Shown piece by piece: positions 9,840-19,384 of a stretch of DNA of 64,000 nucleotides. Numbering within the stretch: position 1 is the first letter of the stretch; each line of letters opens with the position of its first letter. The notes below the pieces were generated by a model. The model saw only the letters and a list, made by a program, of their open reading frames with translations, did not search any database and had not been told where the DNA came from. Origin of the DNA: an uncultured Coprococcus sp. (GTDB lineage Bacteria; Bacillota; Clostridia; Lachnospirales; Lachnospiraceae); contig CANQTC010000013.1 in assembly GCA_947626675.1 (NCBI GenBank), forward strand, positions 1 to 64,000, read 5' to 3'. Position numbers and translations under genes: made by a program.

Positions 9840-9856
9840 TAGAAGTTATACTTCTA
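9840..9856 (-). other. Small intercistronic hairpin before the SBP gene
   Basis: TAGAAG and CTTCTA form a six-base-pair stem with a five-base loop, starting two bases past the stop of the LplC-like permease. Hairpins at this place between permease and binding-protein genes often protect the SBP message or uncouple its expression. That role here is inferred. Confidence 0.35.
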
Positions 9857-9857
9857 A

Positions 9858-10790
9858 CTATCCCTTTACAGCACCAATCATGATTCCCTTTACAAAATGT
9901 TTTTGGAACAATGGGTAAATAAACATAATCGGCAATACGACTATTACTGATATAGTCATCCGGATTGATGTCGGCGTCTGCTGCTTCGCAAGATTTGCCG
10001 CCGCAGCCGCACTTCCGCTTGATTTCACCAGATTAGCAAGAGAACTTGCCTGATTTATATATGTATACAATAAATACTGTAATGAATAAAGCTTCTGGTC
10101 TGTTATATAAATCAAGGTATCCTGATATGAATTCCACTGTCCGACTGCCGCCCATATTGCCACCGTAGCAAGAATAGGCGTACTTGTCGGAAGTACAATC
10201 TTGAAAAATCTGGTCAAAATTCCTGCCCCATCTATCTCTGCCGCCTCCATAAGCGATGCCGGAAGAGACTCGATATATGTTTTTACTATAATGACATTAA
10301 ACGGCTGTACAATAGCAGGTATAATATATACCCAGAAAGAATTTGTCAAATGCAGTGTTCTCATTGTCATGAACATCGGAATAAGTCCTGCATTGAAGTA
10401 CATGGTAATCACCATAAATCTGTACCAAAACTTTCTGTGCCACATCTTCTCCTGCGTAAACATAAATCCAAGAAATGCAGATGCCATAACAGTGAATACC
10501 GTACCTAAAACCGTTCTGCATACTGAAACAAGTGCAGCGGTAGATAAGCCCCTAAGCTTAAATACATCTTTATAGTTTTGAAGATGAATACCCTCCGGCA
10601 GGAAGTTTATCTTACCTGATGCACTAAGGTCATTTGCACTGATTGAGTTTATAATCAAATAATAGAACGGATATAAACATAAAAGTGCAAGCAGCGCAAA
10701 TACTAAATAATTAAAAAAACTGAATGCATAATCTTTGGGCTGCATCTTCATCCTGACTGCCGCTTCTTTTTCCTTATTCGCTCGTGCCAT
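9858..10790 (-). CDS. Carbohydrate ABC transporter permease (LplC/YtcP-like)
   Basis: 310 residues with six predicted membrane helices. The MalG-type cytoplasmic EAA loop is clear: SLPASLMEAAEIDGAGILTRF around residues 175-195, which docks to the ATPase. It pairs with the permease encoded upstream to form the membrane channel of a CUT1-type importer. A purine-rich GGGGGAAGTGAAAGG region precedes the ATG. It begins 18 bases after the LplB-like gene ends. Confidence 0.93.
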   Translation of the reverse strand: MARANKEKEAAVRMKMQPKDYAFSFFNYLVFALLALLCLYPFYYLIINSISANDLSASGKINFLPEGIHLQNYKDVFKLRGLSTAALVSVCRTVLGTVFTVMASAFLGFMFTQEKMWHRKFWYRFMVITMYFNAGLIPMFMTMRTLHLTNSFWVYIIPAIVQPFNVIIVKTYIESLPASLMEAAEIDGAGILTRFFKIVLPTSTPILATVAIWAAVGQWNSYQDTLIYITDQKLYSLQYLLYTYINQASSLANLVKSSGSAAAAANLAKQQTPTSIRMTISVIVVLPIMFIYPLFQKHFVKGIMIGAVKG

Positions 10791-10808
10791 CCTTTCACTT
10801 CCCCCTTC

Positions 10809-11795
10809 CTATATAATACTCTCTCCACGAATTTTCTTCGACGTTCCGTTTACAATAACCAACAAGGTCACGCTTACTAAACTTTTCAATATACCGATTG
10901 CCGTAGCAAGTGACAGACTCTGTCCAGTCATACCTATGTTATACACATACAAATCAAGAACCTGTATATTCTGCTTATTGAAAGCATTCTGGAATACGAA
11001 ATATTGTTCCATACCATTATTCAGGAAGTTCGCTATATTTAACATCAACATTACAAAATATGTTGGCATGATAAGCGGAATTGTTATGTTCTTAATACAT
11101 TGCCATCTTCCTGCGCCATCTACCTTCGCAGCATCATAAAGCTCAGCATCAATTCCTGCTATACCTGCCAGATACATAATAGCGCCCCATCCAAGTCCTT
11201 TCCATGTACTCCATAAGAGCATCTGAAGCCATACATGTTTACTGCTGTCCAATATCTTTATTGGTTCACTGATGATTCCCCAATTCTGAAGCACTGTATT
11301 CAACATACCGGTTGGTGCAAACAAACAGAATGCTATCGCATATACAAGTGTCCAGCTTATGAAGTTCGGAAGTGTTGTAAGTGTCTGTACCATGTTTTTA
11401 AACCACTTACTTTTAATTTCATTCAGAAAAACCGCAAATAATACCGGAAGAAATGAAGTTGCTATACCAAGAAGGCTCATGGCAAAGGTATTCTTCATAA
11501 CTACCATTAATTGCTTAACCTGTGTGGGATTTGCAAATAACGTCTTAAACCACTTGAATCCGACAAAATCACATTGTGACAATTTTAATGGTGCTTTGTA
11601 ATCATACAGTGCGTAAATCCAGCCATATAGCGGAAAATATGAAAACATAAATACCAATACCAGAAACGGTATAATCAGAAAAAACAGTCTGTACTTTTCC
11701 TTTATACGCGATGCTTTTATTGATACGCCATAACCTGCTGTGCTGATTCCGGATTCATTACTTGCTTTTTTGGTTTTTGATTTTCCATCTTTCAC
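10809..11795 (-). CDS. Carbohydrate ABC transporter permease (LplB-like)
   Basis: 328 residues, MalF-like, with a polar N-terminus of about 35 residues and six membrane helices. The EAA motif (AELYDAAKVDGAGRWQCI near residue 220) is typical of LplB/YteP permeases. The start chosen is a GTG at 11795 with AAAGGAG twelve bases upstream; there is no ATG close by in frame. It is the first gene of the importer operon and diverges from the yesL-like gene across 246 bases. Confidence 0.9.
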   Translation of the reverse strand: MKDGKSKTKKASNESGISTAGYGVSIKASRIKEKYRLFFLIIPFLVLVFMFSYFPLYGWIYALYDYKAPLKLSQCDFVGFKWFKTLFANPTQVKQLMVVMKNTFAMSLLGIATSFLPVLFAVFLNEIKSKWFKNMVQTLTTLPNFISWTLVYAIAFCLFAPTGMLNTVLQNWGIISEPIKILDSSKHVWLQMLLWSTWKGLGWGAIMYLAGIAGIDAELYDAAKVDGAGRWQCIKNITIPLIMPTYFVMLMLNIANFLNNGMEQYFVFQNAFNKQNIQVLDLYVYNIGMTGQSLSLATAIGILKSLVSVTLLVIVNGTSKKIRGESII

Positions 11796-11894
11796 AATAC
11801 ACCCAATCTCCTTTCATTTGATTTAATAAAATTTTAACATCCCCTACAGCCCTTCGCCACCTGACAAATCAGAGGTGCGTACACTATAACATTC

Positions 11895-11949
11895 GATTTT
11901 TATAGGAAACCTAGAATTTTACAGGTAGTCCACATAGGATATTTATGGT
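11895..11949 (+). promoter_or_regulatory. Candidate YesN operator repeats upstream of yesL
   Basis: Three direct repeats on the plus strand, GATTTTTATAGG (11895-11906), GAATTTTACAGG (11914-11925) and GATATTTATGGT (11938-11949), match the repeats found before yesM and the hydrolase operon. They lie 93-147 bases before the yesL start and 100-154 bases before the LplB start, so either or both could be controlled. A hairpin-forming sequence is also present at 11858-11877 (CACCTGA, loop, TCAGAGGTG), in the leader of the importer operon. Confidence 0.4.
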
Positions 11950-12041
11950 AGTCATATACCTTTCTGAATGACATAATTTGTCTATAGGATATTATTATCA
12001 ATAGATATCAGAAACATGAATAAGGAGGTATCACAATTATT

Positions 12042-12665
12042 ATGAAATTTAATATCAATAGTCCTGTTATGGATTTTATGAATACGACTGCGCAATATGT
12101 CGGACTCAACATTTTGTTTCTAATCAGTTGTATTCCTATTATAACCATTGGTCCTGCGCTCGCCGCCATGTATCAGGTTCTGCTTAGGGAAGCACGCGGT
12201 GAACATGGCTATATTATTAAGAAGTATTGGCAGCACTTCAAAGAAATGTTTGTACAAGGATTACTTACATTTTTACTTTTTATGGTATTGCTTGCAGTCG
12301 GATTATTTTCACTCATCTTCTGGTATGGTATGTCCGGCAATCTTGCAATCATCATTAATATTATCATTCTGATACTAATGCTTTCAATTATATCTGCCAT
12401 GATATATGTATTTCCGCTTATGGCACGTTTTCAGAACAGTTTTGGAAGAACGATAAAAAATGCATTTTTTATCGCACTCTCCAATATAAAATATACAGCC
12501 GGTTTTTTGGTAATCCATCTATTTGTTATCGGAATGGTATGGTTGTTCTCCGCAGCAAGAATATTCATGTTTGTTATAGGATTTGCTTTCGTGACCTACT
12601 GCTGTGCATATATTTTTACAAAGCTGTTTCGTAAGTACGAACTAGAGTCAGCAGAGCCGGCATAG
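12042..12665 (+). CDS. DUF624 membrane protein, YesL-like
   Basis: 207 residues with five hydrophobic helices and the start MKFNINSPVMDFMNTTAQYV, the pattern of DUF624/YesL proteins. Such proteins are regularly encoded beside YesMN systems and LplABC importers. Their function is unknown; a role in transport or sensing is guessed from linkage only. AAGGAGG lies eleven bases before the ATG. It is transcribed alone, divergent from the importer operon, and ends at a strong terminator. Confidence 0.85.
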   Translation: MKFNINSPVMDFMNTTAQYVGLNILFLISCIPIITIGPALAAMYQVLLREARGEHGYIIKKYWQHFKEMFVQGLLTFLLFMVLLAVGLFSLIFWYGMSGNLAIIINIIILILMLSIISAMIYVFPLMARFQNSFGRTIKNAFFIALSNIKYTAGFLVIHLFVIGMVWLFSAARIFMFVIGFAFVTYCCAYIFTKLFRKYELESAEPA

Positions 12666-12686
12666 GTGCTTGCGTATTATAAAAAC

Positions 12687-12735
12687 AAAATCAGCATAGC
12701 TTGTAAGAATTGTTCTTCAAAGCTATGCTGATTTT
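12687..12735. terminator. Bidirectional terminator, yesL / xylB
   Basis: AATCAGCATAGCTT (12689-12702) pairs with AAGCTATGCTGATT (12719-12732), and T runs flank both sides. It ends yesL rightward and the long glycosidase-xylB operon leftward; the xylB stop codon touches its right edge. Confidence 0.9.
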
Positions 12736-14241
12736 TTATTTTGTATTGCAGCTATGGCCGATACCTTTCTGATTTTGCTTTTCAAAGCGGATATTCTTTA
12801 ATGCCGGATACAACTGTTTGTATACCTCATACCTTTCATTATATTTTTCTGCAATAAAATGCTCCGGATATACTGTAGTATTTATCCTGACTATAGACCT
12901 TGCGGCTTCCTTAACATCACTATATGCACCGCATGCTACCGCGGCAAGCATCGCCGCTCCATACGCAGGACCTTCTTCTATCATAAGCGTATTTATCGGC
13001 ATATTCATTACATTTGCTATAATCTTTAACCACAGCGGACTTTTAGCACCGCCGCCGCATATTGTAGATGATGTAACTTTTATATTCATCTGTTTTATAA
13101 TTTCAAGAGAATCACGAAGCCCATATGCCACACCTTCAAATACAGCCTGCGTCATGTCCCTTCGTGTATTTTCCATTCCCAAGCCTATGAACGCACCCCT
13201 TGCGTAAGAATCATTATGAGGTGAGCGCTCTCCCATCAGGTATGGAAGAAAATATACATTGTTATTGCCAAGCCCGGTTATATTCTCCTGCTCCTTAGCA
13301 TAGTCCTTTGTATTTAATATATCCTCTGTCCACCATTTGTTACAGGCTGCTGCCGACAACATGCAACCCATGATATGATAACCACCTGTTGCATGTGCAA
13401 ATGAATGAAGTGCATGATTATCTCCTACGGTAAAACTGCCATTTGCCACAAATATAGTACCGCTTGTGCCAACTGATATATTGCAGTCACCTGCATTGAT
13501 AGTACCTGTTCCTATCGCTGCCGCAGCATTATCTCCTGCGCCTGCTGCAACGATACACTTTTCTTTAAGTCCAAGTTCACCGGATACTATACTGTTTATA
13601 AAGCCAACAGCATCATAGCTCTCACACAGTCTTGGAAGCATATCACTTCTTATATCACATATGGAAAGCATATCCTCTGACCAACATTTGTTCTTAACAT
13701 CAAGAAGCAGCGTACCTGAAGCATCTGAATAGTCAGTTGTAAACTCGCCTGTCAAACGATATATCAGATAATCCTTTGGAAGCATTATCTTTTTTATTCT
13801 TTTAAAGTTCTCCGGCTCATTCTTCTTAAGCCAAAGAAGTTTTGGAGCCGTAAAGCCTGCAAATGCGATATTGCCTGTAGCATTTACAAGTCTTTCCCTG
13901 CCTATCCCGTTGTTGAGATATTCCGTTTCTTCCTGCGTACGACCATCATTCCAAAGTATGGCAGGTCTGATAACATTATCATTTTCATCAAGGATTACAA
14001 GCCCATGCATCTGACCGCCCACGCTTAAGCCGGCAAGCTTGCTACTGTCACAATCCGACAGCAGCTCTTTTATACCTGATATACTCTGTGTATACCAATC
14101 CTCGGGATTTTGCTCACTCCAGCCTGTATGCGGAATGCTAAGCGGATATTCCCTGGAGGTTATCTTCAAAACCGCTCCTTTTTCATTCATGAGCAGCAGC
14201 TTAACTGCCGAAGTCCCGAGGTCTGCACCAATATATAACAT
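12736..14241 (-). CDS. xylB: Xylulokinase
   Basis: 501 residues of the FGGY carbohydrate kinase family. MLYIGADLGTSAVKLLLMNE is the N-terminal phosphate loop; GWSEQNPEDW and SVGGQMHGLV are the substrate-side motifs of xylulokinases; ISVGTSGTIF and GGGAKSPLW are the C-terminal ATP-binding motifs. The start at 14241 is chosen because GGAGAG sits six bases upstream; the longer frame has no site. It phosphorylates D-xylulose to xylulose 5-phosphate in the cytosol. It is the last gene of the hydrolase operon, 28 bases after the isomerase gene, as expected for xylose released by the alpha-xylosidase. Confidence 0.93.
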   Translation of the reverse strand: MLYIGADLGTSAVKLLLMNEKGAVLKITSREYPLSIPHTGWSEQNPEDWYTQSISGIKELLSDCDSSKLAGLSVGGQMHGLVILDENDNVIRPAILWNDGRTQEETEYLNNGIGRERLVNATGNIAFAGFTAPKLLWLKKNEPENFKRIKKIMLPKDYLIYRLTGEFTTDYSDASGTLLLDVKNKCWSEDMLSICDIRSDMLPRLCESYDAVGFINSIVSGELGLKEKCIVAAGAGDNAAAAIGTGTINAGDCNISVGTSGTIFVANGSFTVGDNHALHSFAHATGGYHIMGCMLSAAACNKWWTEDILNTKDYAKEQENITGLGNNNVYFLPYLMGERSPHNDSYARGAFIGLGMENTRRDMTQAVFEGVAYGLRDSLEIIKQMNIKVTSSTICGGGAKSPLWLKIIANVMNMPINTLMIEEGPAYGAAMLAAVACGAYSDVKEAARSIVRINTTVYPEHFIAEKYNERYEVYKQLYPALKNIRFEKQNQKGIGHSCNTK

Positions 14242-14269
14242 ATCTTCTCTCCTTGTATCTGTATAAAGT

Positions 14270-15763
14270 TTATGCCTTTTTACTGAATGGATTTTCCGAC
14301 TGATATAACATTCCTTTAGGCTGGTTGAAATCAATATCCGCTAAAGGTACATCCATATATCTGAATACTTCAAATAACTGTCTGCCAAAATGTCCGAATG
14401 CCACAGCCCCATGATGAGGATAGTTTTTCTCAATCAAAACATTTCTGTAAAAACGCCCCATCTCGGATATGGCAAATACACCAATAGCGCCAAATGACCT
14501 TGTCGCTACAGGAAGTACCTCCCCTTCTGCAACATATGCACGAAGAAGTCCGTCAGATGTACTCTGAAGACGGAAGAAAGTTATATCTCCCGGTAATATA
14601 TCTCCCTCAAGTGTTCCGTTTGTAACCTCTTCAGGAAGGCTTCTTGCCATAATCATCTGATTTCTCATCTCACAACCATTCAGCTTTTTGGCATTTGTAT
14701 TCCCACAATGAAAGCCCATAAATGTATCACGATGGGTATATGGGAATTTTCCTTCTATTGACTCCTTGTACATATCAGCAGGAACAGAATTATTAATATC
14801 AAGAAGTGTCACAATATCCTGACTTACACAAGTTCCTATGTATTCGCTTAATGCTCCATATATATCCACTTCACAGGAAACAGGTATACCCATACCTGTA
14901 AGTCTGCTGTTTACATAACATGGTACAAATCCAAACTGTGTCTGAAATGCAGGCCAGCACTTTCCTGCTATTGCAACATATTTTCTGCTTCCCTTATGAT
15001 TTTCTATCCAGTCAAGAAGTGTCAGTTCATACTGTGCCAGCTTTTCTAATATTTCAGGCTTTTTATTGCCGCAGCCAAGCTCGCTTACCATATCCTTTAC
15101 AACATCTGCTATTCTTGCATCTCCATCATGGAGCTGAAAGCTTTCAAATAAATCAAGCTCTGAATTTTCCTCTATCTCTACACCAAGATTATAGAGCTGC
15201 TTAATCGGCGCATTACATGCCATGAAGTTCTGTGGTCTCGGACCAAAGCTGATAATCTTCAACTCCGACAAACCGATTATTGCTCTTGCTATAGGAAGAA
15301 ACTCATGTATCATATCAGCACATTCCTCTGCCGTACCTACAGGATATTCCGGTATATATACCTTTATATTTCTAAGCTTTAAGTTATAGCTGGCATTAAG
15401 CATACCGCAGTATGCATCTCCTCTGCCGCCTACAAGATTATCCTGCGTCTCCTCTGCTGCCGCAGCAAACATCTTAGGCCCTTCAAAATATTTTGCAAGC
15501 ATTGTCTCTGCAATCTCAGGTCCGAAGTTGCCAAGATATACGCATAATGCATTACAGCCTGCTTCTTTCATATCAAAAAGCGCCTGTTTCATATGTATTT
15601 CACTTTCAACTATGCATATAGGGCACTCATATATATTATCTGTGCCATACTTTTCTGTATATGCCTTTACAAGACGTTTTCTTCTATCCACAGACAGACT
15701 TTCAGGGAAACAATCCCTGCTTACTGCAACAATTCCTATCTTTACCTCAGGTATATTAATCAT
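14270..15763 (-). CDS. L-fucose/L-arabinose isomerase family protein (putative pentose isomerase)
   Basis: 497 residues matching the FucI/AraA-like isomerase family: an N-terminal Rossmann-like half with CNALCVYLGNFGPE (about residues 70-85), and a C-terminal half with metal and substrate residues in the region FHCGNTNAKK and in HHGAVAFGHFGRQLFEVFRY near the end. The start at 15763 has GGAGGT seven bases upstream; two earlier ATG codons do not. It sits between a transaldolase fusion and xylulokinase. No XylA-type isomerase is present in the window, so this enzyme may convert D-xylose to D-xylulose, or L-arabinose to L-ribulose. Substrate is inferred from context only. Confidence 0.8.
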   Translation of the reverse strand: MINIPEVKIGIVAVSRDCFPESLSVDRRKRLVKAYTEKYGTDNIYECPICIVESEIHMKQALFDMKEAGCNALCVYLGNFGPEIAETMLAKYFEGPKMFAAAAEETQDNLVGGRGDAYCGMLNASYNLKLRNIKVYIPEYPVGTAEECADMIHEFLPIARAIIGLSELKIISFGPRPQNFMACNAPIKQLYNLGVEIEENSELDLFESFQLHDGDARIADVVKDMVSELGCGNKKPEILEKLAQYELTLLDWIENHKGSRKYVAIAGKCWPAFQTQFGFVPCYVNSRLTGMGIPVSCEVDIYGALSEYIGTCVSQDIVTLLDINNSVPADMYKESIEGKFPYTHRDTFMGFHCGNTNAKKLNGCEMRNQMIMARSLPEEVTNGTLEGDILPGDITFFRLQSTSDGLLRAYVAEGEVLPVATRSFGAIGVFAISEMGRFYRNVLIEKNYPHHGAVAFGHFGRQLFEVFRYMDVPLADIDFNQPKGMLYQSENPFSKKA

Positions 15764-15812
15764 ATTTTTTACCTCCATCACTATATCAGATAATAAATCT
15801 CTTATCTGCTGA

Positions 15813-17090
15813 TTATATTGTTATATTCTCTCCCTTTAAACCTATAAATGTACCCTCCGGGAGACCACCCTCTGCATGACCGATAAGCCATTTATTATTT
15901 GCGGCAAGCTGCTTATCACAGATATTATTCGTCTCAGACTTTGCAACAGGTGTATTTGTTCCCTTTGGAAGAATAACTCCAACTGAAAAGCCTGCTTCCG
16001 ATACTTGTACAGGTGCATAATGAAGCGTTGTTGCATATAACTCTACTGCACATCCCGCAGGTATTTTGTATGCTTCCATAAGAGAGGTATTATAGCTTCC
16101 ATCACTTTCTATATCCCAAACTTTACCAAGAATCAGAATTGCATCTGTTCCGGCTACATTTATTTCAGAATTTTTATGGTATTCCACAGCATTCAGTTTT
16201 CTGTTATGACCTGCACAATAGCCAACCTGAACCTCCTGACCGCCAAAAAGCCTTACTGCATCTTCCTGTGAGAATGTTTTCTCAAGTTTTTCTTCCGATG
16301 GTTCATAAACTACATCATCAGGCGGTGTTATGTCCGCAAGTGCTTTAACCATATCACTCAAATCCATATCAGCTACTACTTTTCCATAACACGCAAAAGA
16401 CTTGTCAGTAACATCTTTAATTTCTATTGATTTTTCTTTTGCACCTTCTGCTATTTTGGAGTCTTTGATAAATTTCTCAATTCCTGCATCAGTAAGCGGG
16501 TGTCTTATCATCTGCTTCATAACGCTATATGGTACTGTTGCAATATCTGCACCTGCCATAGCACAATCCATAACATGAATTGGATTTCTTATGCTGGCTG
16601 CAATTATTTCAGTTTTTATATCGTAATTCTCAAATATCTGTACAATATCTTCAATCAGACCAATTCCCGGCTGTGATATATCATCAAGCCTTCCTAAGAA
16701 AGGTGATACATAGGAAGCGCCTGCTCTTGCTGCAAGAAGCGCCTGATTTGCAGAAAATATAAGCGTCACATTTGTTTTGATATTCTCCCTTGATAATACA
16801 TGAACTGCTTTTAATCCCTCCTCTGTCATAGGTATCTTAACGACCATATTCTTATGTATGGCTGCTATGGCTCTTGCTTCTTCTATCATGTCCTCTGCCT
16901 TACTTGTAGTTGCCTTTACCTCACCGCTTATAGGTCCGTCTACGATATCCGTTATTTCTTTGATAACCTCTTTAAAATCCCTTCCTTCCTTTGCTATAAG
17001 TGACGGATTTGTTGTAACTCCGGCTACAATACCAAGTGCATTTGCCTTTTTAATGTCTTCTATATTTGCTGTATCAATAAAAAATTTCAT
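15813..17090 (-). CDS. Transaldolase-DUF4867 fusion protein
   Basis: 425 residues. Residues 1-215 are a small (TalC/FsaA-type) transaldolase: [34 protein letters not shown], and the Schiff-base Lys in [15 protein letters not shown] (about residue 86). Residues from about 228 to 425 match the DUF4867 family, normally a separate protein, with a cupin-like look ([34 protein letters not shown]). The frame is open across the junction. The start at 17090 has GGAGGT five bases upstream and follows the GH3 stop by one base. Transaldolase exchanges dihydroxyacetone units in the pentose phosphate pathway, which drains xylulose 5-phosphate. The DUF4867 role is unknown; sugar isomerase or epimerase is a guess. 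Confidence 0.85.
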   Translation of the reverse strand: MKFFIDTANIEDIKKANALGIVAGVTTNPSLIAKEGRDFKEVIKEITDIVDGPISGEVKATTSKAEDMIEEARAIAAIHKNMVVKIPMTEEGLKAVHVLSRENIKTNVTLIFSANQALLAARAGASYVSPFLGRLDDISQPGIGLIEDIVQIFENYDIKTEIIAASIRNPIHVMDCAMAGADIATVPYSVMKQMIRHPLTDAGIEKFIKDSKIAEGAKEKSIEIKDVTDKSFACYGKVVADMDLSDMVKALADITPPDDVVYEPSEEKLEKTFSQEDAVRLFGGQEVQVGYCAGHNRKLNAVEYHKNSEINVAGTDAILILGKVWDIESDGSYNTSLMEAYKIPAGCAVELYATTLHYAPVQVSEAGFSVGVILPKGTNTPVAKSETNNICDKQLAANNKWLIGHAEGGLPEGTFIGLKGENITI

Positions 17091-17091
17091 G

Positions 17092-19329
17092 TTATACCTC
17101 CACATCTATCGTTGTTTTTATATCTGAAACGGAGCTTCCAATACTTATTGTATAAATCCCTTTCTCAAGCTCCCATTTCCCTTTATCTTCATGATAATGA
17201 GAAAATGCTTTCTTACCTAACTTAAATGTAATATTCTTCTTTTCTCCTGCTTCAAGCAATATCTTCTCAAATCCTTTAAGTTCCTTTTTTGCATAACCAT
17301 CTTTTGGCTCTTTAGCCCCCACATATAACTGTACGATTTCCTTGCCTGATATATTTCCTGTATTTTCAATATCTATATTTATTTCACATACTGTTTCTGC
17401 TAATGCATCAACAACACCGCAGCCTGCTTCTCCATATGAAAACGCTGTATAGGACAGTCCATATCCGAATGGGAAACATACAGGCACATCATAAGTATCG
17501 TAATATCTATAACCTACAAATATATCTTCGTTATATCGTTCTGTCAGATGTGCCTTTATTATTTTCTTTTCTTCTTCAGTAAGCTTTCTGCCCGGATAAT
17601 CACCAAATCTTGCAGTCGGTGTATCTTCATAGGAATAAGGAATGGTCATAGGAAGCTTACCGGAGGGATTTACATCTCCAAACAATACATCAGCCAAAGC
17701 ATTTCCGGCTTCCATACCTGCATAGCTCATCCATACCACCGAATGTGCTTTATCAATCCAATCCCCCATAGCCACAGGATTGCCTGATATCATAACGATA
17801 GTCATATTCGGCTTCACACAAAGAAGCTCTGATATCAGTTTATCCTGCTCATACGGAAGCTTCATATCTGCCTTATCGTATCCCTCCGCATCGTAGTCAT
17901 GATTTAAACCACCTATATAGATAACCTCGTCATAATAAGCCGCAAGTCTGACTGCCTCCGCTCTGTATTCTGCATGTTTATCTGAAAAGCTCTCTGCAAA
18001 TTTTATTTCAGCCGCCTTTTTTTCGCTCTCATCCATAAGACTTGTTTCCTGCCAGTTTTTTAAAGTTTCTTCCCGGGGCGGTACATAATAGCCCGGTGTA
18101 TAATCCACTTCATAATTTCCGCCCAGATGGCTTTTAATTCCAAGAATCGGTGTAATCTCATAAAGTGCATGAAGCTCTCCGCTTCCACCGCCATTTGCAT
18201 GCTGCCTTATGGCATTATCGCCAACTATAAGTACCTTTTTTAACTTGTTCTTATCAAGAGGAAGATGCTTTTTGTCATTCTTAAGCAAAATAACAGACTC
18301 TCTAGCTGCCTCAAGAACTGTCTGCCTGTGTTCAGGAATACTATATGTTCCGCTGCTTCTTTCTTCATTCCTTTCCGCATATACATATTCCTTATCATTA
18401 TCTGTTCTCATGACAAGCTTCATCATCTTATGCTTTATCATAAAATGGATAATATTTCTGACCTTGTCATCAACATATCCTTCAGCTACCTCGCCTGTAT
18501 TTACCGCTTCCAGAAGCGGATTTGCCATATAGTAATTGTCAAAATCATATGTTATATCCATCTCTATATCAAGCGGACTTTCTGCCGCCTTCTTTGTATC
18601 ATGAACACCGCCCCAATCTGAAATAATCAGTCCGTCAAAGCCCCATTCCTTACGAAGTATATCATAAAGAAGATAATTATTATGGCAGCAATGCTCCCCT
18701 CTAAAAAGATTATAAGCACCCATTACAGAACCTGCGCCTGCTTCATTGATTACGGCATCAAAGCCCGGAAGATATAGCTCTCTAAGCGCTCTTTCACTTA
18801 CATGGACATCAACCCATGAACGCTCTGTTTCCTGACTGTTCGCTGCAAAATGTTTCACACATGACGATACATCATGTTGCTCTATTCCTTTTACCGTACC
18901 TGCGGCAAGCTGTGCAATCAGGTATGGGTCTTCACTGAAATATTCAAAATTACGTCCGCAAAGAGGTGTACGCATTACATTTATTCCGGGAGCAAGGATA
19001 ATGTCCTTACCCCTGCCCCTGGCTTCCATACCTAATACATCTCCTACTGCATAGGCTATTTCCCTGTTCCATGTCGCGGCAACAGAACTGTTGCTTGGAC
19101 AATAGGTGATAAGGTCATCCGTCAGATTAAGTGCAATCCATTCTTTATCTTTAAATTCAAATCTGACACCTAATGGACCGTCGCTCATTACAAGCTTTGG
19201 TATGCCAAGTCTTTCTACTCCTTCTGTTCTAAATAAGCCTGCCCCATGTATCATGCCTGCTTTTTCTTCAAGCGTCATCTCATCGATTAACCGATTTACC
19301 TTTGTTTCATCTATAACAGCTTCCATCAT
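17092..19329 (-). CDS. GH3 beta-glucosidase/beta-xylosidase
   Basis: 745 residues, no signal peptide, so cytosolic. The GH3 N-terminal domain includes [40 protein letters not shown] and the nucleophile Asp in [11 protein letters not shown] (about residue 235). The alpha/beta sandwich domain follows (about 350-590) and a fibronectin-III-like domain ends the protein (about 640-735). It releases terminal beta-linked glucose, or xylose, from oligosaccharides. In this operon it would act after the alpha-xylosidase exposes the glucan backbone. TAGGAGC precedes the first ATG. Confidence 0.9.
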   Translation of the reverse strand: MMEAVIDETKVNRLIDEMTLEEKAGMIHGAGLFRTEGVERLGIPKLVMSDGPLGVRFEFKDKEWIALNLTDDLITYCPSNSSVAATWNREIAYAVGDVLGMEARGRGKDIILAPGINVMRTPLCGRNFEYFSEDPYLIAQLAAGTVKGIEQHDVSSCVKHFAANSQETERSWVDVHVSERALRELYLPGFDAVINEAGAGSVMGAYNLFRGEHCCHNNYLLYDILRKEWGFDGLIISDWGGVHDTKKAAESPLDIEMDITYDFDNYYMANPLLEAVNTGEVAEGYVDDKVRNIIHFMIKHKMMKLVMRTDNDKEYVYAERNEERSSGTYSIPEHRQTVLEAARESVILLKNDKKHLPLDKNKLKKVLIVGDNAIRQHANGGGSGELHALYEITPILGIKSHLGGNYEVDYTPGYYVPPREETLKNWQETSLMDESEKKAAEIKFAESFSDKHAEYRAEAVRLAAYYDEVIYIGGLNHDYDAEGYDKADMKLPYEQDKLISELLCVKPNMTIVMISGNPVAMGDWIDKAHSVVWMSYAGMEAGNALADVLFGDVNPSGKLPMTIPYSYEDTPTARFGDYPGRKLTEEEKKIIKAHLTERYNEDIFVGYRYYDTYDVPVCFPFGYGLSYTAFSYGEAGCGVVDALAETVCEINIDIENTGNISGKEIVQLYVGAKEPKDGYAKKELKGFEKILLEAGEKKNITFKLGKKAFSHYHEDKGKWELEKGIYTISIGSSVSDIKTTIDVEV

Positions 19330-19384
19330 TCACACGCTCCTATACTTATTTTATAAAATTAGTAACTGAGGAACTTATGTTTTC

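Noticed and set aside
12689-12732. Operator for xylB
   Set aside because: The 14-bp inverted repeat has T runs on both sides and sits between convergent genes, so it is a terminator.
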